Origin: Deltaproteobacteria bacterium
GTDB taxonomy: Bacteria > Myxococcota_A > Polyangia > Haliangiales > Haliangiaceae
Length of the DNA stretch: 39,372 bases
Reading direction: 5' to 3'
Assembly (NCBI GenBank): GCA_019237945.1
Contig: JAFAOG010000299.1
Coordinates: 1-39,372 of the forward strand
The position numbers and the translations under genes are program-made. Under the pieces are notes generated by a model. That model was not told the origin of the DNA and ran no database searches. It worked only from the letters and a program-made list of their open reading frames with translations. Shown in pieces: positions 9,329 to 19,860 of the stretch (its first letter is position 1; every line of letters begins with the position of its first letter).

Positions 9329-10021
9329 ATGGCGCTCAAGGACAGCGAGATGCAGGCCGTGTCGATCTTCGGCACGGGTGTGCTCGTCGCGGCGCTGTTC
9401 GCGCCGGTCCTCGTGTTCGCGAATGCCGGCTCGGGGCCCGCGAAGCCCGACAACCTCGTCGCGATCGAGGCGAGCATCGCGTACTCGAAGACGCCGCAGA
9501 AGCAGCCGCAGAAGAAGATCAAGGCGCCCGACGAGGTGAAGCCCGAGGGTGTCAATCGCGACGAGAACAAGAAGCCCGACGACAAGAAGCCCGACGACAA
9601 GAAGGACAAGAAGCCGGATCTGTCGGACCTCTCGAAGTTCAAGCACTCGAACGACGACGACACCGAGACCGGCAAACCGACGACCGATCCCGGCAAGTTC
9701 AACGGCAACGAGAACGGCTACGCCGAGGAGACCAAGGGCGATCCGTGGCTCGGCAAGCTGCGCGGCGACATGCAGTACTCGCCTCCCGAGATCGCGAAGG
9801 GCAATGACGCGCCGATCGGCTGCATCCACCTGACGGCCGATGGCAAGATCGTCGATAGCAAGTGGATCAAGAACACCGGCGACGATCTCCAGACCGCCGC
9901 CGAGGCCGCGATCGATCAGCTCAAGAAGACCCGCAACGCGAATCCCGACCCGGTCCCGACTCACCTGCTCTCTTTGACGACGAGATGGCTATGTTTCAAG
10001 TTCACCGTGTCCTCGCAGTAG
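9329..10021 (+). CDS. TolA/TonB-like energy-transducing protein
   Basis: The protein has 230 residues. One N-terminal TM ([21 protein letters not shown], about 10-30) is followed by a highly charged Lys/Asp/Pro linker that contains a 15-base tandem repeat coding AAxKKPDD-type units ([17 protein letters not shown]), then a C-terminal domain ([20 protein letters not shown]) with the two-layer TonB/TolA pattern. Placed between tolR and tolB it is the TolA equivalent, linking the motor to outer-membrane components. It is much shorter than enterobacterial TolA (about 420 residues). Its last 37 bases overlap the start of tolB in another frame, so translation of the two is coupled. Confidence 0.75.
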   Translation: MALKDSEMQAVSIFGTGVLVAALFAPVLVFANAGSGPAKPDNLVAIEASIAYSKTPQKQPQKKIKAPDEVKPEGVNRDENKKPDDKKPDDKKDKKPDLSDLSKFKHSNDDDTETGKPTTDPGKFNGNENGYAEETKGDPWLGKLRGDMQYSPPEIAKGNDAPIGCIHLTADGKIVDSKWIKNTGDDLQTAAEAAIDQLKKTRNANPDPVPTHLLSLTTRWLCFKFTVSSQ

Positions 10022-11268
10022 CGATCCTGCTCGCGGCGGGGGTTGCGAGCGCGCAGCCCGCCGACGGCGTCGTCGTCGACGTCAACGGCCAGAAGAAGGG
10101 CCTGTACCCGATCGCGACGCCGACGTCTCCCGATTCCGACTCGGCCGCCGAGATCGCAAAGATCGAGTCGTTCGATCTGTCGGTCGCGGGTGTGTTCAAG
10201 GTGCTCGACCCCGCGTCGTTCCTCGCCGACCTGCGCGCCGAGGGCATGGGTCTCGATCCGCAGAAGTGGAAGGACGTCGGCGCGTACGGCGTGATCAAGT
10301 ACAAGGCGACGAAGGACGACATCGAGTTCCGGCTCTACGAGATGAGCAAGGGCGCCGGTCCGACGCTGACGAAGATCTACAAGCGCGCGGGCAAGGACAC
10401 GCGGACGCTCGTCCACATGTGGTGCAACGAGGTCGTCAAGTACTACACGAACGAGCCGGGCTTCTTCGGCTCGAAGATCGCGTTCACGGCGAAGGGCAAG
10501 GGCACGAGCTCGATCGTGGCGATGGACTTCGACGGCGCGAACGCCTACCAGGTCTCGCACAACGGCTCGACGAACATCCTGCCCGCGTGGTCGCCGACCG
10601 GCGGCCAGATCGCCTACACGAGCTTCATGCGCAGCAACCCGGATCTCTACGTCGCGCCGGCCGGCGGCGGCCGCCCGAAGAAGATCAGCGGCCAGCGCGG
10701 CATGAACACCGGCGCGTCGTGGTCGCCCGATGGGCGCCAGATCGCGGTGACGCTGTCGAAGGACGGCAACCCGGAGATCTACGTCATCAACGCGAGTGAC
10801 GGCTCGGTCGTTCGCCGCATCACGAACGACAAGGCGATCGATACGTCGCCGGCGTGGTCGCCGGATGGCAGCCAGATCGCGTTCGTCTCGGATCGCAACG
10901 GCGGTCCGCAGATCTTCGTCGTCAGCGCGAGCGGCGGCGCGGCGCGCCAGGTGTCGTTCAACGGCAGCTACAACACGACGCCGACGTGGTCGCCCAAGGC
11001 CGGCAAGCACATCATCGCGTACACGACGCGCGACGGCGGGACGTACGACATCGTCACGCTCGACATCGACAGCAAGGAAATGAAGCGGATCACCCAGAAC
11101 GCGGGCAGCAACGAGGAGCCGGCGTTCTCACCGAACGGCCGCGCGATCGCGTTTGCGCGTGCGGGTCAGGGCATCTTCATCGCGAACGCGGATGGCACCG
11201 GCCAGGCCGTGAAGGTCTGGAGCGGGTCGGCGACCGGGGTCGACTGGGGACCGGCACCCAAAGAATGA
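9985..11268 (+). CDS. tolB: Tol-Pal system beta-propeller protein TolB
   Basis: The protein has 427 residues with signal peptide [18 protein letters not shown]. The N-terminal TolB domain (about 25-165) is followed by PD40/WD-like blades with repeated [42 protein letters not shown] and [10 protein letters not shown], each the TolB-repeat signature. TolB is periplasmic and links the inner Tol motor to outer-membrane lipoproteins. ATG 9985 was chosen, with ATG 9991 as a near alternative. The start overlaps the tolA-like gene, and the stop shares ATGA (11265-11268) with the next gene. No pal gene follows, which is unusual for a tol cluster. Confidence 0.92.
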   Translation: MAMFQVHRVLAVAILLAAGVASAQPADGVVVDVNGQKKGLYPIATPTSPDSDSAAEIAKIESFDLSVAGVFKVLDPASFLADLRAEGMGLDPQKWKDVGAYGVIKYKATKDDIEFRLYEMSKGAGPTLTKIYKRAGKDTRTLVHMWCNEVVKYYTNEPGFFGSKIAFTAKGKGTSSIVAMDFDGANAYQVSHNGSTNILPAWSPTGGQIAYTSFMRSNPDLYVAPAGGGRPKKISGQRGMNTGASWSPDGRQIAVTLSKDGNPEIYVINASDGSVVRRITNDKAIDTSPAWSPDGSQIAFVSDRNGGPQIFVVSASGGAARQVSFNGSYNTTPTWSPKAGKHIIAYTTRDGGTYDIVTLDIDSKEMKRITQNAGSNEEPAFSPNGRAIAFARAGQGIFIANADGTGQAVKVWSGSATGVDWGPAPKE

Positions 11269-12275
11269 AGCGCCTACTCTTTTTGCTCGCGGTTGCGGCG
11301 TGCGGCACCGATGCGCCACCGCTGACGCACGACACGACGCTCGACTGTCCCTCGCCGGATGGTCTGCCGTTCCGCGTGACGAGCGGTTTCCGCCACGCGC
11401 AGAACGCGAACCTCGCGAAGATGGACACGCGCATCAAGCACGAGGCGGCCGACACGATCGGCAACCCGAGTGGCGCGGTCGCGAACACGCACCTCGCCGA
11501 CACGGGGATGCCGAGCACGACGGTCGAGATCGACGGCACGATGGGCGTCACGACGACGACCGGCGGCCTGTTCTCGATGCCGATGACCGACGAATACGTC
11601 AGCGCGTGGACGTACGACGGCAGCGCGTGGCAGCAGCTCGGCCGCGGGCTGACCGACCAGGACGGCCTGTTCTCGCTGCCGGGCGCGCTCGTGCCGAACG
11701 GCCAGCCGATCTTCACGGTGCTCGAGGCGAACGGCACCTGCGCGCGCGCGTACGACGAGACGCTGCCGATGGGCGCGAAGGTCGTCGTCACCGATATCGA
11801 CGGCACCCTGACGACCAGCGACAACGAGCTCGCGATGGAGATCGCGGACCCGACCCACGACCCGGCGATGATGGGCCACGCCGACGCGATGCTGCAGGCG
11901 TGGGCGATGAAGGGCTATCCGATCGTCTACCTGACGAACCGCCCGCACCCGCTGCGCGTCGAGACGCGTGGCTGGCTGGCCGAGAAGATGATGCCGACGG
12001 GCCCCGTGATCACGTCGAACGGCACCGCGAGCGATGCCGCCGCCTACAAGACCGTGTGGCTCGAGCGCATGGTCATGACGTTTGGCTGGAACATCGTCGC
12101 CGCGTACGGCAACGCATCGACCGACATCACCGCGTATCAGAACGCGGGTATCCCGAAGACGCAGACGTTCATCGTCGGTCCGCTGGCCGGCTCGGGCGGC
12201 ACGCAGCCGATCGACAACATGGACTTCCAGGCCCACATCACGTCGTACGTCGATCAGCAACCGCAGAACAACTAG
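11265..12275 (+). CDS. Lipin-like (LNS2) HAD phosphatase lipoprotein
   Basis: The protein has 336 residues. [13 protein letters not shown] gives a lipobox with Cys13. A beta-rich N-terminal half (about 30-165) is followed by [16 protein letters not shown], the D-x-D-G-T motif of the lipin/Ned1 LNS2 HAD domain. [19 protein letters not shown] and [10 protein letters not shown] are the next LNS2 signatures, and [16 protein letters not shown] the magnesium-binding end. By family it would be a phosphatidate-type phosphatase, here anchored in the envelope. It starts within the tolB stop codon (ATGA), so it is translationally coupled to the Tol complex. This suggests a role in envelope lipid balance (inference). 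It overlaps the convergent cydB by CTAG. Confidence 0.8.
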   Translation: MKRLLFLLAVAACGTDAPPLTHDTTLDCPSPDGLPFRVTSGFRHAQNANLAKMDTRIKHEAADTIGNPSGAVANTHLADTGMPSTTVEIDGTMGVTTTTGGLFSMPMTDEYVSAWTYDGSAWQQLGRGLTDQDGLFSLPGALVPNGQPIFTVLEANGTCARAYDETLPMGAKVVVTDIDGTLTTSDNELAMEIADPTHDPAMMGHADAMLQAWAMKGYPIVYLTNRPHPLRVETRGWLAEKMMPTGPVITSNGTASDAAAYKTVWLERMVMTFGWNIVAAYGNASTDITAYQNAGIPKTQTFIVGPLAGSGGTQPIDNMDFQAHITSYVDQQPQNN

Positions 12276-13210
12276 CGGTTCTTGAAGACGCGCAGCAGGT
12301 ACCAGAGCGACGGCACCAGCACGGCGGCGCCCCCGACGACGATCGGGATCAGCAGCGCGAGGGTGCGGTGCGGAGACGCCGCGTTTGCGAGCGTCAGATC
12401 GGGCGCGATCAGCACTGGATACTGCGCGGCACCCCAGCCGACGACGAACAGCACGACGACGGCGATCGCGGCGAGCCGCGCGATGCGATAGGCAGCACGA
12501 CGAAGCGCGAACAGCGTCACGGCGAGCGAGACGATCGCAGTGACGACGAGCGGGATCGACCAGGCGGAGGTGAGCAGCGCACGCCCGAACGGCGTGTCGA
12601 GCCGATAGGCCAGGCCGGCGACGACGGCTCCCGCGACCGCGACCACGATGGCGGCGAGCTCGGCGCGGCGCGCGAAGTCGGCGCGGAGGTCGGCGGTCGT
12701 CTCGACCGTGAGGTAGACGGCGGCGAGGAACGCGAACGTGGCGAGCACGAGCACACCGACCGCAACCGGGAACGGGTGCGTCCACGCGTGGCCGGTCGTC
12801 ATCGCGCCGAGCACGCAGCCGAGGAAGAACGGCGCGGTGACCGACGACACCGCGAACACGGCCCCCCATCGGCTTCCCTCCCGGGGCCCGTCGTGGCGAA
12901 ACACGAACGCCGAGCCACGGAGCACAATGCCGATCAGCATCAGCGTCAGCGGGATGTGGAACTGCGTCCCGAGGCGCGCGAACGCCGGCGGGAATGCCGT
13001 GAACAGCACGACGATCACGAAGATCAGCCACACGTGGTTCGCTTCCCACACCGGTGCGATCGCCGCTTCGATCGCACGACGCTGGTCGGCGCGGCGGGGG
13101 CCCGTCGCGAGCAGGTCCCAGATGCCGCCGCCGAAGTCGGCGCCACCGGTCGTCGCGTAGACGGCGAGCGCGGCGAGCATCGCACCGGCGGCGAGGTCGG
13201 CGAGCGTCAT
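12272..13210 (-). CDS. cydB: Cytochrome bd ubiquinol oxidase subunit II
   Basis: This 312-residue polytopic membrane protein has the CydB N-terminal signature TGGADFGGGIWDLLA and the conserved VWEANHVWLIFVIVVLFTAFP. It pairs with CydA in the terminal oxidase that reduces oxygen to water with quinol electrons. Its ATG overlaps the cydA stop (TCATG at 13207-13210 on the plus strand), so the two are coupled. Its stop overlaps the stop of the lipin-like gene. No small subunit (cydX) and no cydDC transporter genes are seen in the window. Confidence 0.93.
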   Translation of the reverse strand: MTLADLAAGAMLAALAVYATTGGADFGGGIWDLLATGPRRADQRRAIEAAIAPVWEANHVWLIFVIVVLFTAFPPAFARLGTQFHIPLTLMLIGIVLRGSAFVFRHDGPREGSRWGAVFAVSSVTAPFFLGCVLGAMTTGHAWTHPFPVAVGVLVLATFAFLAAVYLTVETTADLRADFARRAELAAIVVAVAGAVVAGLAYRLDTPFGRALLTSAWSIPLVVTAIVSLAVTLFALRRAAYRIARLAAIAVVVLFVVGWGAAQYPVLIAPDLTLANAASPHRTLALLIPIVVGGAAVLVPSLWYLLRVFKNR

Positions 13211-14448
13211 GTCGTCTCCCGCACCTGGCGCGCGAGCGTCGCGATCACGACCGCGCCGAGCCCGAGGTAGATCAGCGTGAACGTGACGAACGGCAGCCAC
13301 ATCGTCGTCAGCGGGGTCGCGGCGTGCGCCGTCTTCAGGACGCCGTAGATCGTCCAGGGCTGGCGACCGACCTCGGTGACGATCCAGCCCGCTTCGGTGC
13401 AGACGAGGCCGGCGGGCGCGAGCGCGATCGTCGCGAGGAGCCACCGGCGCGTCTCGAGCGACCGCTTGCGGACGAGGCGCCACAGCGCGAGCACGGCGTA
13501 GAGCGCCATCAGCGAGCCGAGGCCAACCATCAGACGGAACATCGGATGGACGATCGGATCGGGATGCTCGGGGAAGACGTCGAGGCCGATGACGAGCGCG
13601 TCCGGGTCCTCGGTCGCGAGCCAGCTCATCATCCCGGGGATCGCGATCGGTCCCAGGCGCTCGGCGACGTGCGACGCCGTATGCGGCTGGTCCTCGATCG
13701 CCGCGAACTTCAGCGGCTGATACTTCGCGACCTGCTGTCCCGCGAAGTGCCCGACGAGCGGCTGCAGCAGCGCGGCCGGGATCGCGACCGCGATGGCGAG
13801 CCGCAGCGCGCGGCGATGCATCACGTTGCCCGGCCGCTTGCGGAGCGCCCACGCGTGGATGCCGGCGACCGCAAAGGCGGTGGTCGCATAGGCGGCGAGC
13901 GCGGTGTGCGGGATCTCGTGCAGCGCGAATGGCGAGCCCATCGCGCGCACCGGATCGATCTGCGTCAGCGCGCCGTGATCGAGCACGAAGCCGCGCGGCG
14001 CGTTCATCCACGCGTTGACGAACGTCACGAACACCGCCGATGCGAGCCCCGAGACCGCGACGACGATGCCCGCACCGATGTGCGCAGCGGGCCGCAGCTT
14101 GTCCCAGCCGTAGAGATAGAGCCCGAGGAAGATCGCTTCGGTGAAGAATGCGAAACCTTCGAGCGAGAACGGCATGCCGACGAGCGCACCAGCCTTCGCC
14201 ATGAACCCGGGGAACAACAGCCCGAGCTCGAACGACAGCACCGTCCCCGACACCGCGCCGACCGCGAAGAACACGGCCGTCCCCTTCGCCCATCGCTTCG
14301 CCAGCGCGAGCCAGCCGGCATCGCCGGTGCGCCGCCACTGGATCTCCGCGAGCACCATCAGCAGCGGCATCGCGACCCCGACACACGCGAACACGATGTG
14401 AAACGCGAGCGACGTCGCCATCTGCCAGCGGGCAAAGTCGACGTCCAT
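13207..14448 (-). CDS. cydA: Cytochrome bd ubiquinol oxidase subunit I, short Q-loop type
   Basis: This 413-residue, multi-TM protein has an N-terminal heme ligand region (SLAFHIVFACVGVAMPLL), a second His region (HEIPHTALAAYATTAF), the quinol-site GRQPWTIYG motif near the C-terminus, and PRGFVLDHG. E. coli CydA has 522 residues; the shorter length here falls in the periplasmic Q-loop and places the enzyme in the short-loop group often called cyanide-insensitive oxidases. It sits in the inner membrane and supports respiration at low oxygen. ATG 14448 was chosen; cydB follows with a four-base overlap. Confidence 0.92.
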   Translation of the reverse strand: MDVDFARWQMATSLAFHIVFACVGVAMPLLMVLAEIQWRRTGDAGWLALAKRWAKGTAVFFAVGAVSGTVLSFELGLLFPGFMAKAGALVGMPFSLEGFAFFTEAIFLGLYLYGWDKLRPAAHIGAGIVVAVSGLASAVFVTFVNAWMNAPRGFVLDHGALTQIDPVRAMGSPFALHEIPHTALAAYATTAFAVAGIHAWALRKRPGNVMHRRALRLAIAVAIPAALLQPLVGHFAGQQVAKYQPLKFAAIEDQPHTASHVAERLGPIAIPGMMSWLATEDPDALVIGLDVFPEHPDPIVHPMFRLMVGLGSLMALYAVLALWRLVRKRSLETRRWLLATIALAPAGLVCTEAGWIVTEVGRQPWTIYGVLKTAHAATPLTTMWLPFVTFTLIYLGLGAVVIATLARQVRETT

Positions 14449-14488
14449 GGCGGTTGGAATACCGCGAACGCGCGGGCGATGTGCGGTG

Positions 14489-15529
14489 CTATGCCGCGCG
14501 ACGTTCGTGCAGCGCGACGTACGCCGCGAGGGCCTCCGCCGTCAGCAGACCGACCGGCTCACCGTGATCGACGACCAGCGCGACGCTATCGGGCGTATGG
14601 CGCAGCTTGTCGAGCACGAGGTCGAGCGGATCGCTCGGCGCGACGGTGACGACCTCGTGGCGCGGCGCCTCGGCGACCGTCGCATCCGGTCCCGCGTGCG
14701 CGAGCGCCGTCGCGACATCGCCGCGCGTGATCACGCCGAGCGGCTCGCCGTCTTCCATCACCGGCAGCTGCTCCTGGCCGAGCAGGAGCGTCGCCGCGTC
14801 CTGCAGCGGCTGCTGAGGGCTGACGAGCGCGACCTTGCGCAGCATCGCGGCGCTGACGGGGACGCCCGCGATCGCGTGCTTGAGGTGACCGAGCGCGCGC
14901 TCCTGCGTGGCGCCGAACCACACGACGACGCCGATCAGCACGAGCATCGGGTTGTAGAACAGGCCGATCACGGCGAGCAGCACCGCGAGCGCCCTGCCCA
15001 GCCCGGCCGCGATGTCGGTCGCGCGCTCGGCGGGCATGTGCATCGCGAGCAGCGCGCGCAGCGCACGGCCGCCGTCCATCGGGAACGCCGGGATCAAGTT
15101 GAACAGCGCGAGCCCCACGTTGATATAGATCAACTGATCGACGAACGCGCCACGAAACGGGAGCAGCACGGCCGCGAGCGCGAGGTTCACCATCGGCCCG
15201 ACCAGCGCGACCGCGAGCTCCTGCGCCGGGCGCGCGGGCGTGCTCTCGAGACTCGCGATTCCTCCGACCGGAAGAAGCATGATGTCGCGCGTGGCAACGC
15301 CGTAGCGCCGTGCAACGAGCGCATGCGCCAGCTCGTGGAGGACGATCACCGAAAAGATCGCGAGCACGAGCACCACGCCGAGCCCCGTCGCGCGCACGGA
15401 AGCGCCCGCAGTCGCGTAACCGAGCGTGATCCAGCCGAGTAACAGCACCAGCGTGAGGTGCATGCGAATCGGAATGCCTGCAATCTTGCCCACATTCCAC
15501 GTCCACCAAGATCTACGTGCCGTCGGCAT
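14489..15529 (-). CDS. Site-2 protease (M50) with C-terminal CBS pair
   Basis: The protein has 346 residues. The zinc site HELAH is at 65-69 inside a TM helix, and the second metal motif NLIPAFPMDGGR lies about 100 residues later, both diagnostic of S2P intramembrane metalloproteases. Around six TM segments end near residue 210. Two CBS domains follow (VSPQQPLQDAATLLLG, EDGEPLGVITRGDV and DPLDLVLDKLR, DHGEPVGLLTAEAL), which commonly bind adenine nucleotides and may gate the protease. The likely job is regulated cleavage of a membrane-bound regulator, but no anti-sigma factor is adjacent. ATG 15529 was preferred because the first TM follows closely. It is divergent from the OsmC-like gene, 98 bp away. 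Confidence 0.88.
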   Translation of the reverse strand: MPTARRSWWTWNVGKIAGIPIRMHLTLVLLLGWITLGYATAGASVRATGLGVVLVLAIFSVIVLHELAHALVARRYGVATRDIMLLPVGGIASLESTPARPAQELAVALVGPMVNLALAAVLLPFRGAFVDQLIYINVGLALFNLIPAFPMDGGRALRALLAMHMPAERATDIAAGLGRALAVLLAVIGLFYNPMLVLIGVVVWFGATQERALGHLKHAIAGVPVSAAMLRKVALVSPQQPLQDAATLLLGQEQLPVMEDGEPLGVITRGDVATALAHAGPDATVAEAPRHEVVTVAPSDPLDLVLDKLRHTPDSVALVVDHGEPVGLLTAEALAAYVALHERRAA

Positions 15530-15627
15530 GAGCTTCGTAACTTCAAGCAGCGTGCCGCTGGAACGTGCGCTTTCGCGCGTTGGCGTGCGTGCGAGCACTG
15601 GCCTCGATCCTGCTCCTGCGCCCCTAT

Positions 15628-16026
15628 ATGCCCGTTCCCGTCCCGCATCACTATCAGGCTCGCCTCGTGCGAACGCTGAGTGCGCCGGCCCAGCTCGATA
15701 GCGATGCGTCGTCGTGGTCGCCCGAGCACATGCTGCTCAGCGCGATCGGGCTTGGTCTGATGACGACGTTCGAGGCGTTCGCCGCGCGCGAGCGCATCGA
15801 TGTGTTCTCGTGGCAGGCACGCGTCAGCGGCGTGGTCGACAGCACGGACCTCGGCCTGCAGTTCACCTCGTACCGGCTCGAGATCACGATGGAGGTCAGC
15901 AACGTCGAGATCGCGCGCGCGACACTCGAAGAAGCGCAGCAGCACTCGCTGATCGCCAATGCGTTGCATGCACCGGTCGAGGTCGACGCGCGCATCCAGC
16001 CGCGCGCGATGCGCCGCGCCTGCTAG
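15628..16026 (+). CDS. OsmC-family protein without the usual cysteines
   Basis: This 132-residue protein has the OsmC core: SPEHMLLSAIGLGLMTTFEAFA corresponds to the family helix that normally reads GSC-LMTTF, and EEAQQHSLIANAL to the second helix that normally reads CPISNAL. Both peroxidatic-site Cys are replaced (Gly and Ser); the only Cys is the last residue. Peroxide reduction by the normal mechanism is therefore unlikely. A longer frame upstream (from 15565) has no support. ATG 15628 gives the family-typical length. Its stop is six bases from the stop of the convergent lipoprotein, within the small palindrome CTAGC-TTA-GCTAG. Confidence 0.75.
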   Translation: MPVPVPHHYQARLVRTLSAPAQLDSDASSWSPEHMLLSAIGLGLMTTFEAFAARERIDVFSWQARVSGVVDSTDLGLQFTSYRLEITMEVSNVEIARATLEEAQQHSLIANALHAPVEVDARIQPRAMRRAC

Positions 16027-16031
16027 CTTAG

Positions 16032-16697
16032 CTAGTGCATCTTGCCGAGCTGCGCGCCCTGCTCGAGGTCGTGCGCGGCTCGCTTCTGGAGCTCGGGGAC
16101 GAGCGCGCGATCCTTGACGTGCAGCGTGACAGTCACGCCTTCCTTGCCGCCGCGTGCCTCGACGGACAGGCCCTCGAGGTCGAGCGGGCACATGTCCATC
16201 GTCGCGATCGGCTGGAGCATCATCCACGCGCGGTGACAGCGCATGTCCGCCATCAGCTTGTCGGGGTTGCCCGCCTCGGGGCGCAGGTAGATCACGACGC
16301 CATCCTCGGTCGGCGAGCCGCCGAAGCCGTACTTCACGAGCGGCGACATCGTGATCTCGTTCTCGGCGCGGCCATCGCACGCCTGCTCGAACTCCTCGTC
16401 GATCTGCGCGGCCGCGCTGCGGTGGACCTGCGCCATGCGCAGATGATCCTCGGTGCTGTCCCAGCGCCGCGTCCACGGCGTCGCGAGCAGCAGCTGATCG
16501 GCGCGTCCCGTCCCGTCGTCGGAGCGCGTATCGGGGTACGACGCGTTCTGGCGCGCCTGCTCCTCGTGGTCGCGCGCCGACTCGATGTGCTCGCTGGCGC
16601 GAAGCCCGCGCGAGCCGGGGGCCCGCGGCGTCGGGTCCGGCGCGGTCGCGCACGCGGCGAGCGCGAGGACCGAGAGCAGCGAGCGGGTCGGGCGCAT
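16032..16697 (-). CDS. Lipoprotein of unknown function
   Basis: This 221-residue protein has signal sequence LLSVLALAAC and Cys 16 as lipobox residue, followed by a Pro-rich linker. Residues about 33-110 are helical and charged (SEHIESARDHEEQARQNAS, EDHLRMAQVHRSAAAQIDEE) and His-rich. The C-terminal half is a mixed alpha/beta region with VVIYLRPEAGNPDKLMADMRCHRAWMML. Three more Cys could pair. I recognise no family. The gene stands between convergent osmC-like and upstream hemerythrin genes, and is about 105 bp downstream of the latter on the same strand. Confidence 0.7.
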   Translation of the reverse strand: MRPTRSLLSVLALAACATAPDPTPRAPGSRGLRASEHIESARDHEEQARQNASYPDTRSDDGTGRADQLLLATPWTRRWDSTEDHLRMAQVHRSAAAQIDEEFEQACDGRAENEITMSPLVKYGFGGSPTEDGVVIYLRPEAGNPDKLMADMRCHRAWMMLQPIATMDMCPLDLEGLSVEARGGKEGVTVTLHVKDRALVPELQKRAAHDLEQGAQLGKMH

Positions 16698-16802
16698 CGC
16701 TCTGGCGAGAGAGCATCGCGCGTGCCGCCGTAACCGCCTGCGCGGGGTGCGATCGAGCGCAGCGGGTGCGCGCCGAGCACGTGACGATGCAGGCGCTGCG
16801 GG

Positions 16803-17201
16803 CTACTCGTCGCTCGGCGACAGATCGCTCCATAGGAAATAGCGCTCCTCCGCCTGCAGGTGCACGCGCAGGTGGTCGAGCGCATCGCGCAGCACGGCGA
16901 CCGGTCCGTCGCCCAGATGCTCGCGCACGGCGCGGTGCTCGCCCACGTGCTCGGCGACGATGCGGCTGATGTGGATCTCGCCGTACGCGTCGACCTCGCG
17001 CAACAGCGGGCGCAGCAGGTATTCCTCGAACGCGTTGTGCGCGTCGAACGCGACCCGCAGCTTCGCCACCTCGCGCGTCAACGCGGCTGGATCGCCCCGA
17101 CCCGCGTCGAGCTCGTCGGCGAGCCTCTCGCACGCGTTGATCATCGCGCGCAGCGCCTCGTGCTGGTTTGCGAGCTCCGCGGTCAAGCCGGCGATCGACA
17201 T
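16803..17201 (-). CDS. Hemerythrin HHE-domain protein
   Basis: This 132-residue four-helix protein carries the diiron ligand set: [11 protein letters not shown] (first His), [12 protein letters not shown] (HxxxE), [12 protein letters not shown] (HxxxH) and [12 protein letters not shown] (HxxxxE region). Such proteins bind oxygen or nitric oxide or buffer iron in the cytoplasm. ATG 17201 was chosen because GGCGAGG lies just upstream; ATG 17216 is possible. It is divergent from the NtrC/protoglobin-kinase operon, and gas or redox sensing could be the common theme (inference). Confidence 0.85.
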   Translation of the reverse strand: MSIAGLTAELANQHEALRAMINACERLADELDAGRGDPAALTREVAKLRVAFDAHNAFEEYLLRPLLREVDAYGEIHISRIVAEHVGEHRAVREHLGDGPVAVLRDALDHLRVHLQAEERYFLWSDLSPSDE

Positions 17202-17322
17202 ACGCCTCGCCTGCATCAATCGGCATGCCCGAAGTTCCGGCCGAAACCGCGCAAACCCTGCATCGCGCCGCGCGGGACGTGCAGCGCCTGCGTCGGATCA
17301 TGGCCAAACCCCTGTTTTTGCG

Positions 17323-17338
17323 TGGCACGACTCTGGCT
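17323..17338 (+). promoter_or_regulatory. Sigma-54 type -24/-12 promoter
   Basis: TGGCACG (17323-17329), four bases, then TGGCT (17334-17338). The GG and GC doublets are 12 bp apart, as required, and only one base differs from the TTGC form of the -12 element. A transcript would start near 17349, two bases before the ATG at 17351. Confidence 0.6.
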
Positions 17339-17350
17339 ATATGGGCCGTC

Positions 17351-18759
<1,409 letters not shown>

Positions 18760-18763
<4 letters not shown>

Positions 18764-19860
18764 CGTTACTCGACGAGGTTCTGGGCTACATCGAGCTGGA
18801 TGCGGCTGAGCAGCAGCTGCTGCGCGAGCTCCATCCGCGGCTCGCGCCCTACTTCGGAGAGATCACGCAGAAGTTCTATGACGCCGCGCTGAAGAGCCCG
18901 GGCGCGACGTCGGTGCTCATCGAGTGGATGGCAAGCGGGCTGCTCGGGCCATACGACCAGACGTTCTACGACAAGCGTTCGCGCAGCGGGCTGCCGCAGC
19001 ACACCATGTTCACGGCGATGAACGTCGTGCGCACCGCGTACATCGACAAGATCAACGAGCTGTATCCGCACGCGGAGGCGCGTGAGGTCGTCCGCGCGGT
19101 CAACAAGCTGCTCGATGCCGAGCTCGCGATCATGCTGCGCTTCTACCAGCAGGACTCCGAGGACAAGCTGATCGCGCGCGAGCGCCGCGTCCAGGCGGAA
19201 AAGCTCGCCGCGATGCAGACGCTATCGTCGGGACTCGCGCATGAAGTGCGCAACCCGCTCAACGCCGCCGCGCTGCAGCTCGAGCTGCTCGAGCGCCGGC
19301 TGCGCCGCGTGATCGATGACGCCAAGCTGCTCGAGCCGATCCAGCTGGCGAACCACGAGCTGCAGCGGTTGACGGCGTTGCTCAACGACTTCTTGACGTT
19401 CGCGCGGCCGCCGGAGCTGCACGCGAGCGATCAGGATGTCGTCGACATCGTGCGCCACGTGATCGAGCTCGAGAAGCCACTCGCCGAGCGCCGCCACGTC
19501 GCGCTCGCGATGCAGGACCACGCGCCGATCCTCGCGAAGGTCGACTCCGGCAAGCTGCACCAGATCGTCCAGAACCTCGTGCGCAACGGGCTCGAAGCGA
19601 CGGCGGAGGGCGGTCACGTCGAGGTCGTGGTGACGAACGGCGTGCCGAATGCGTTCCACATCGTCGTCAAGGACGATGGCCCCGGGATCCCGGAGGACGT
19701 GCTGCCGCGGATCTACGAGCCGTTCTTCTCGACGAAGGAGAGCGGCACCGGCCTCGGCATGGCGATCGTGCACTCGCTCGTCGCGATGCACGGCGGCAAG
19801 ATCCTGATCGACACGTCGCCGCGCGGCACGACGCTCGATATCGAGCTACCGCGCGAGTAG
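18760..19860 (+). CDS. Globin-coupled sensor histidine kinase with shortened protoglobin domain
   Basis: The protein has 366 residues and no membrane segment. Residues 5-130 match the protoglobin/globin-coupled sensor ([58 protein letters not shown]). Compared with the family as I remember it, about 8 residues holding the proximal heme His (IGRxHVxIG) are missing between R75 and S76, and roughly 12-16 are missing near residue 51. The kinase core has H161 ([11 protein letters not shown]), an N box ([12 protein letters not shown]), [20 protein letters not shown] and a final strand. It should phosphorylate the coupled NtrC-type regulator. Its tail overlaps the convergent prs by 15 bp. Confidence 0.85.

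Noticed and set aside
9571-9620. 15-bp tandem repeat in the tolA-like gene as a mobile or phase-variable repeat
   Set aside because: Only two full copies, unit length a multiple of three, and it simply codes a charged linker.
11274-13049. 591-residue antisense frame over the lipin-like and cydB genes
   Set aside because: Arg-rich composition and no motif; both sense genes are well supported.
16023-16035. CTAGC-TTA-GCTAG palindrome between convergent genes
   Set aside because: Only 5-bp arms, explained by two facing TAG stop codons.
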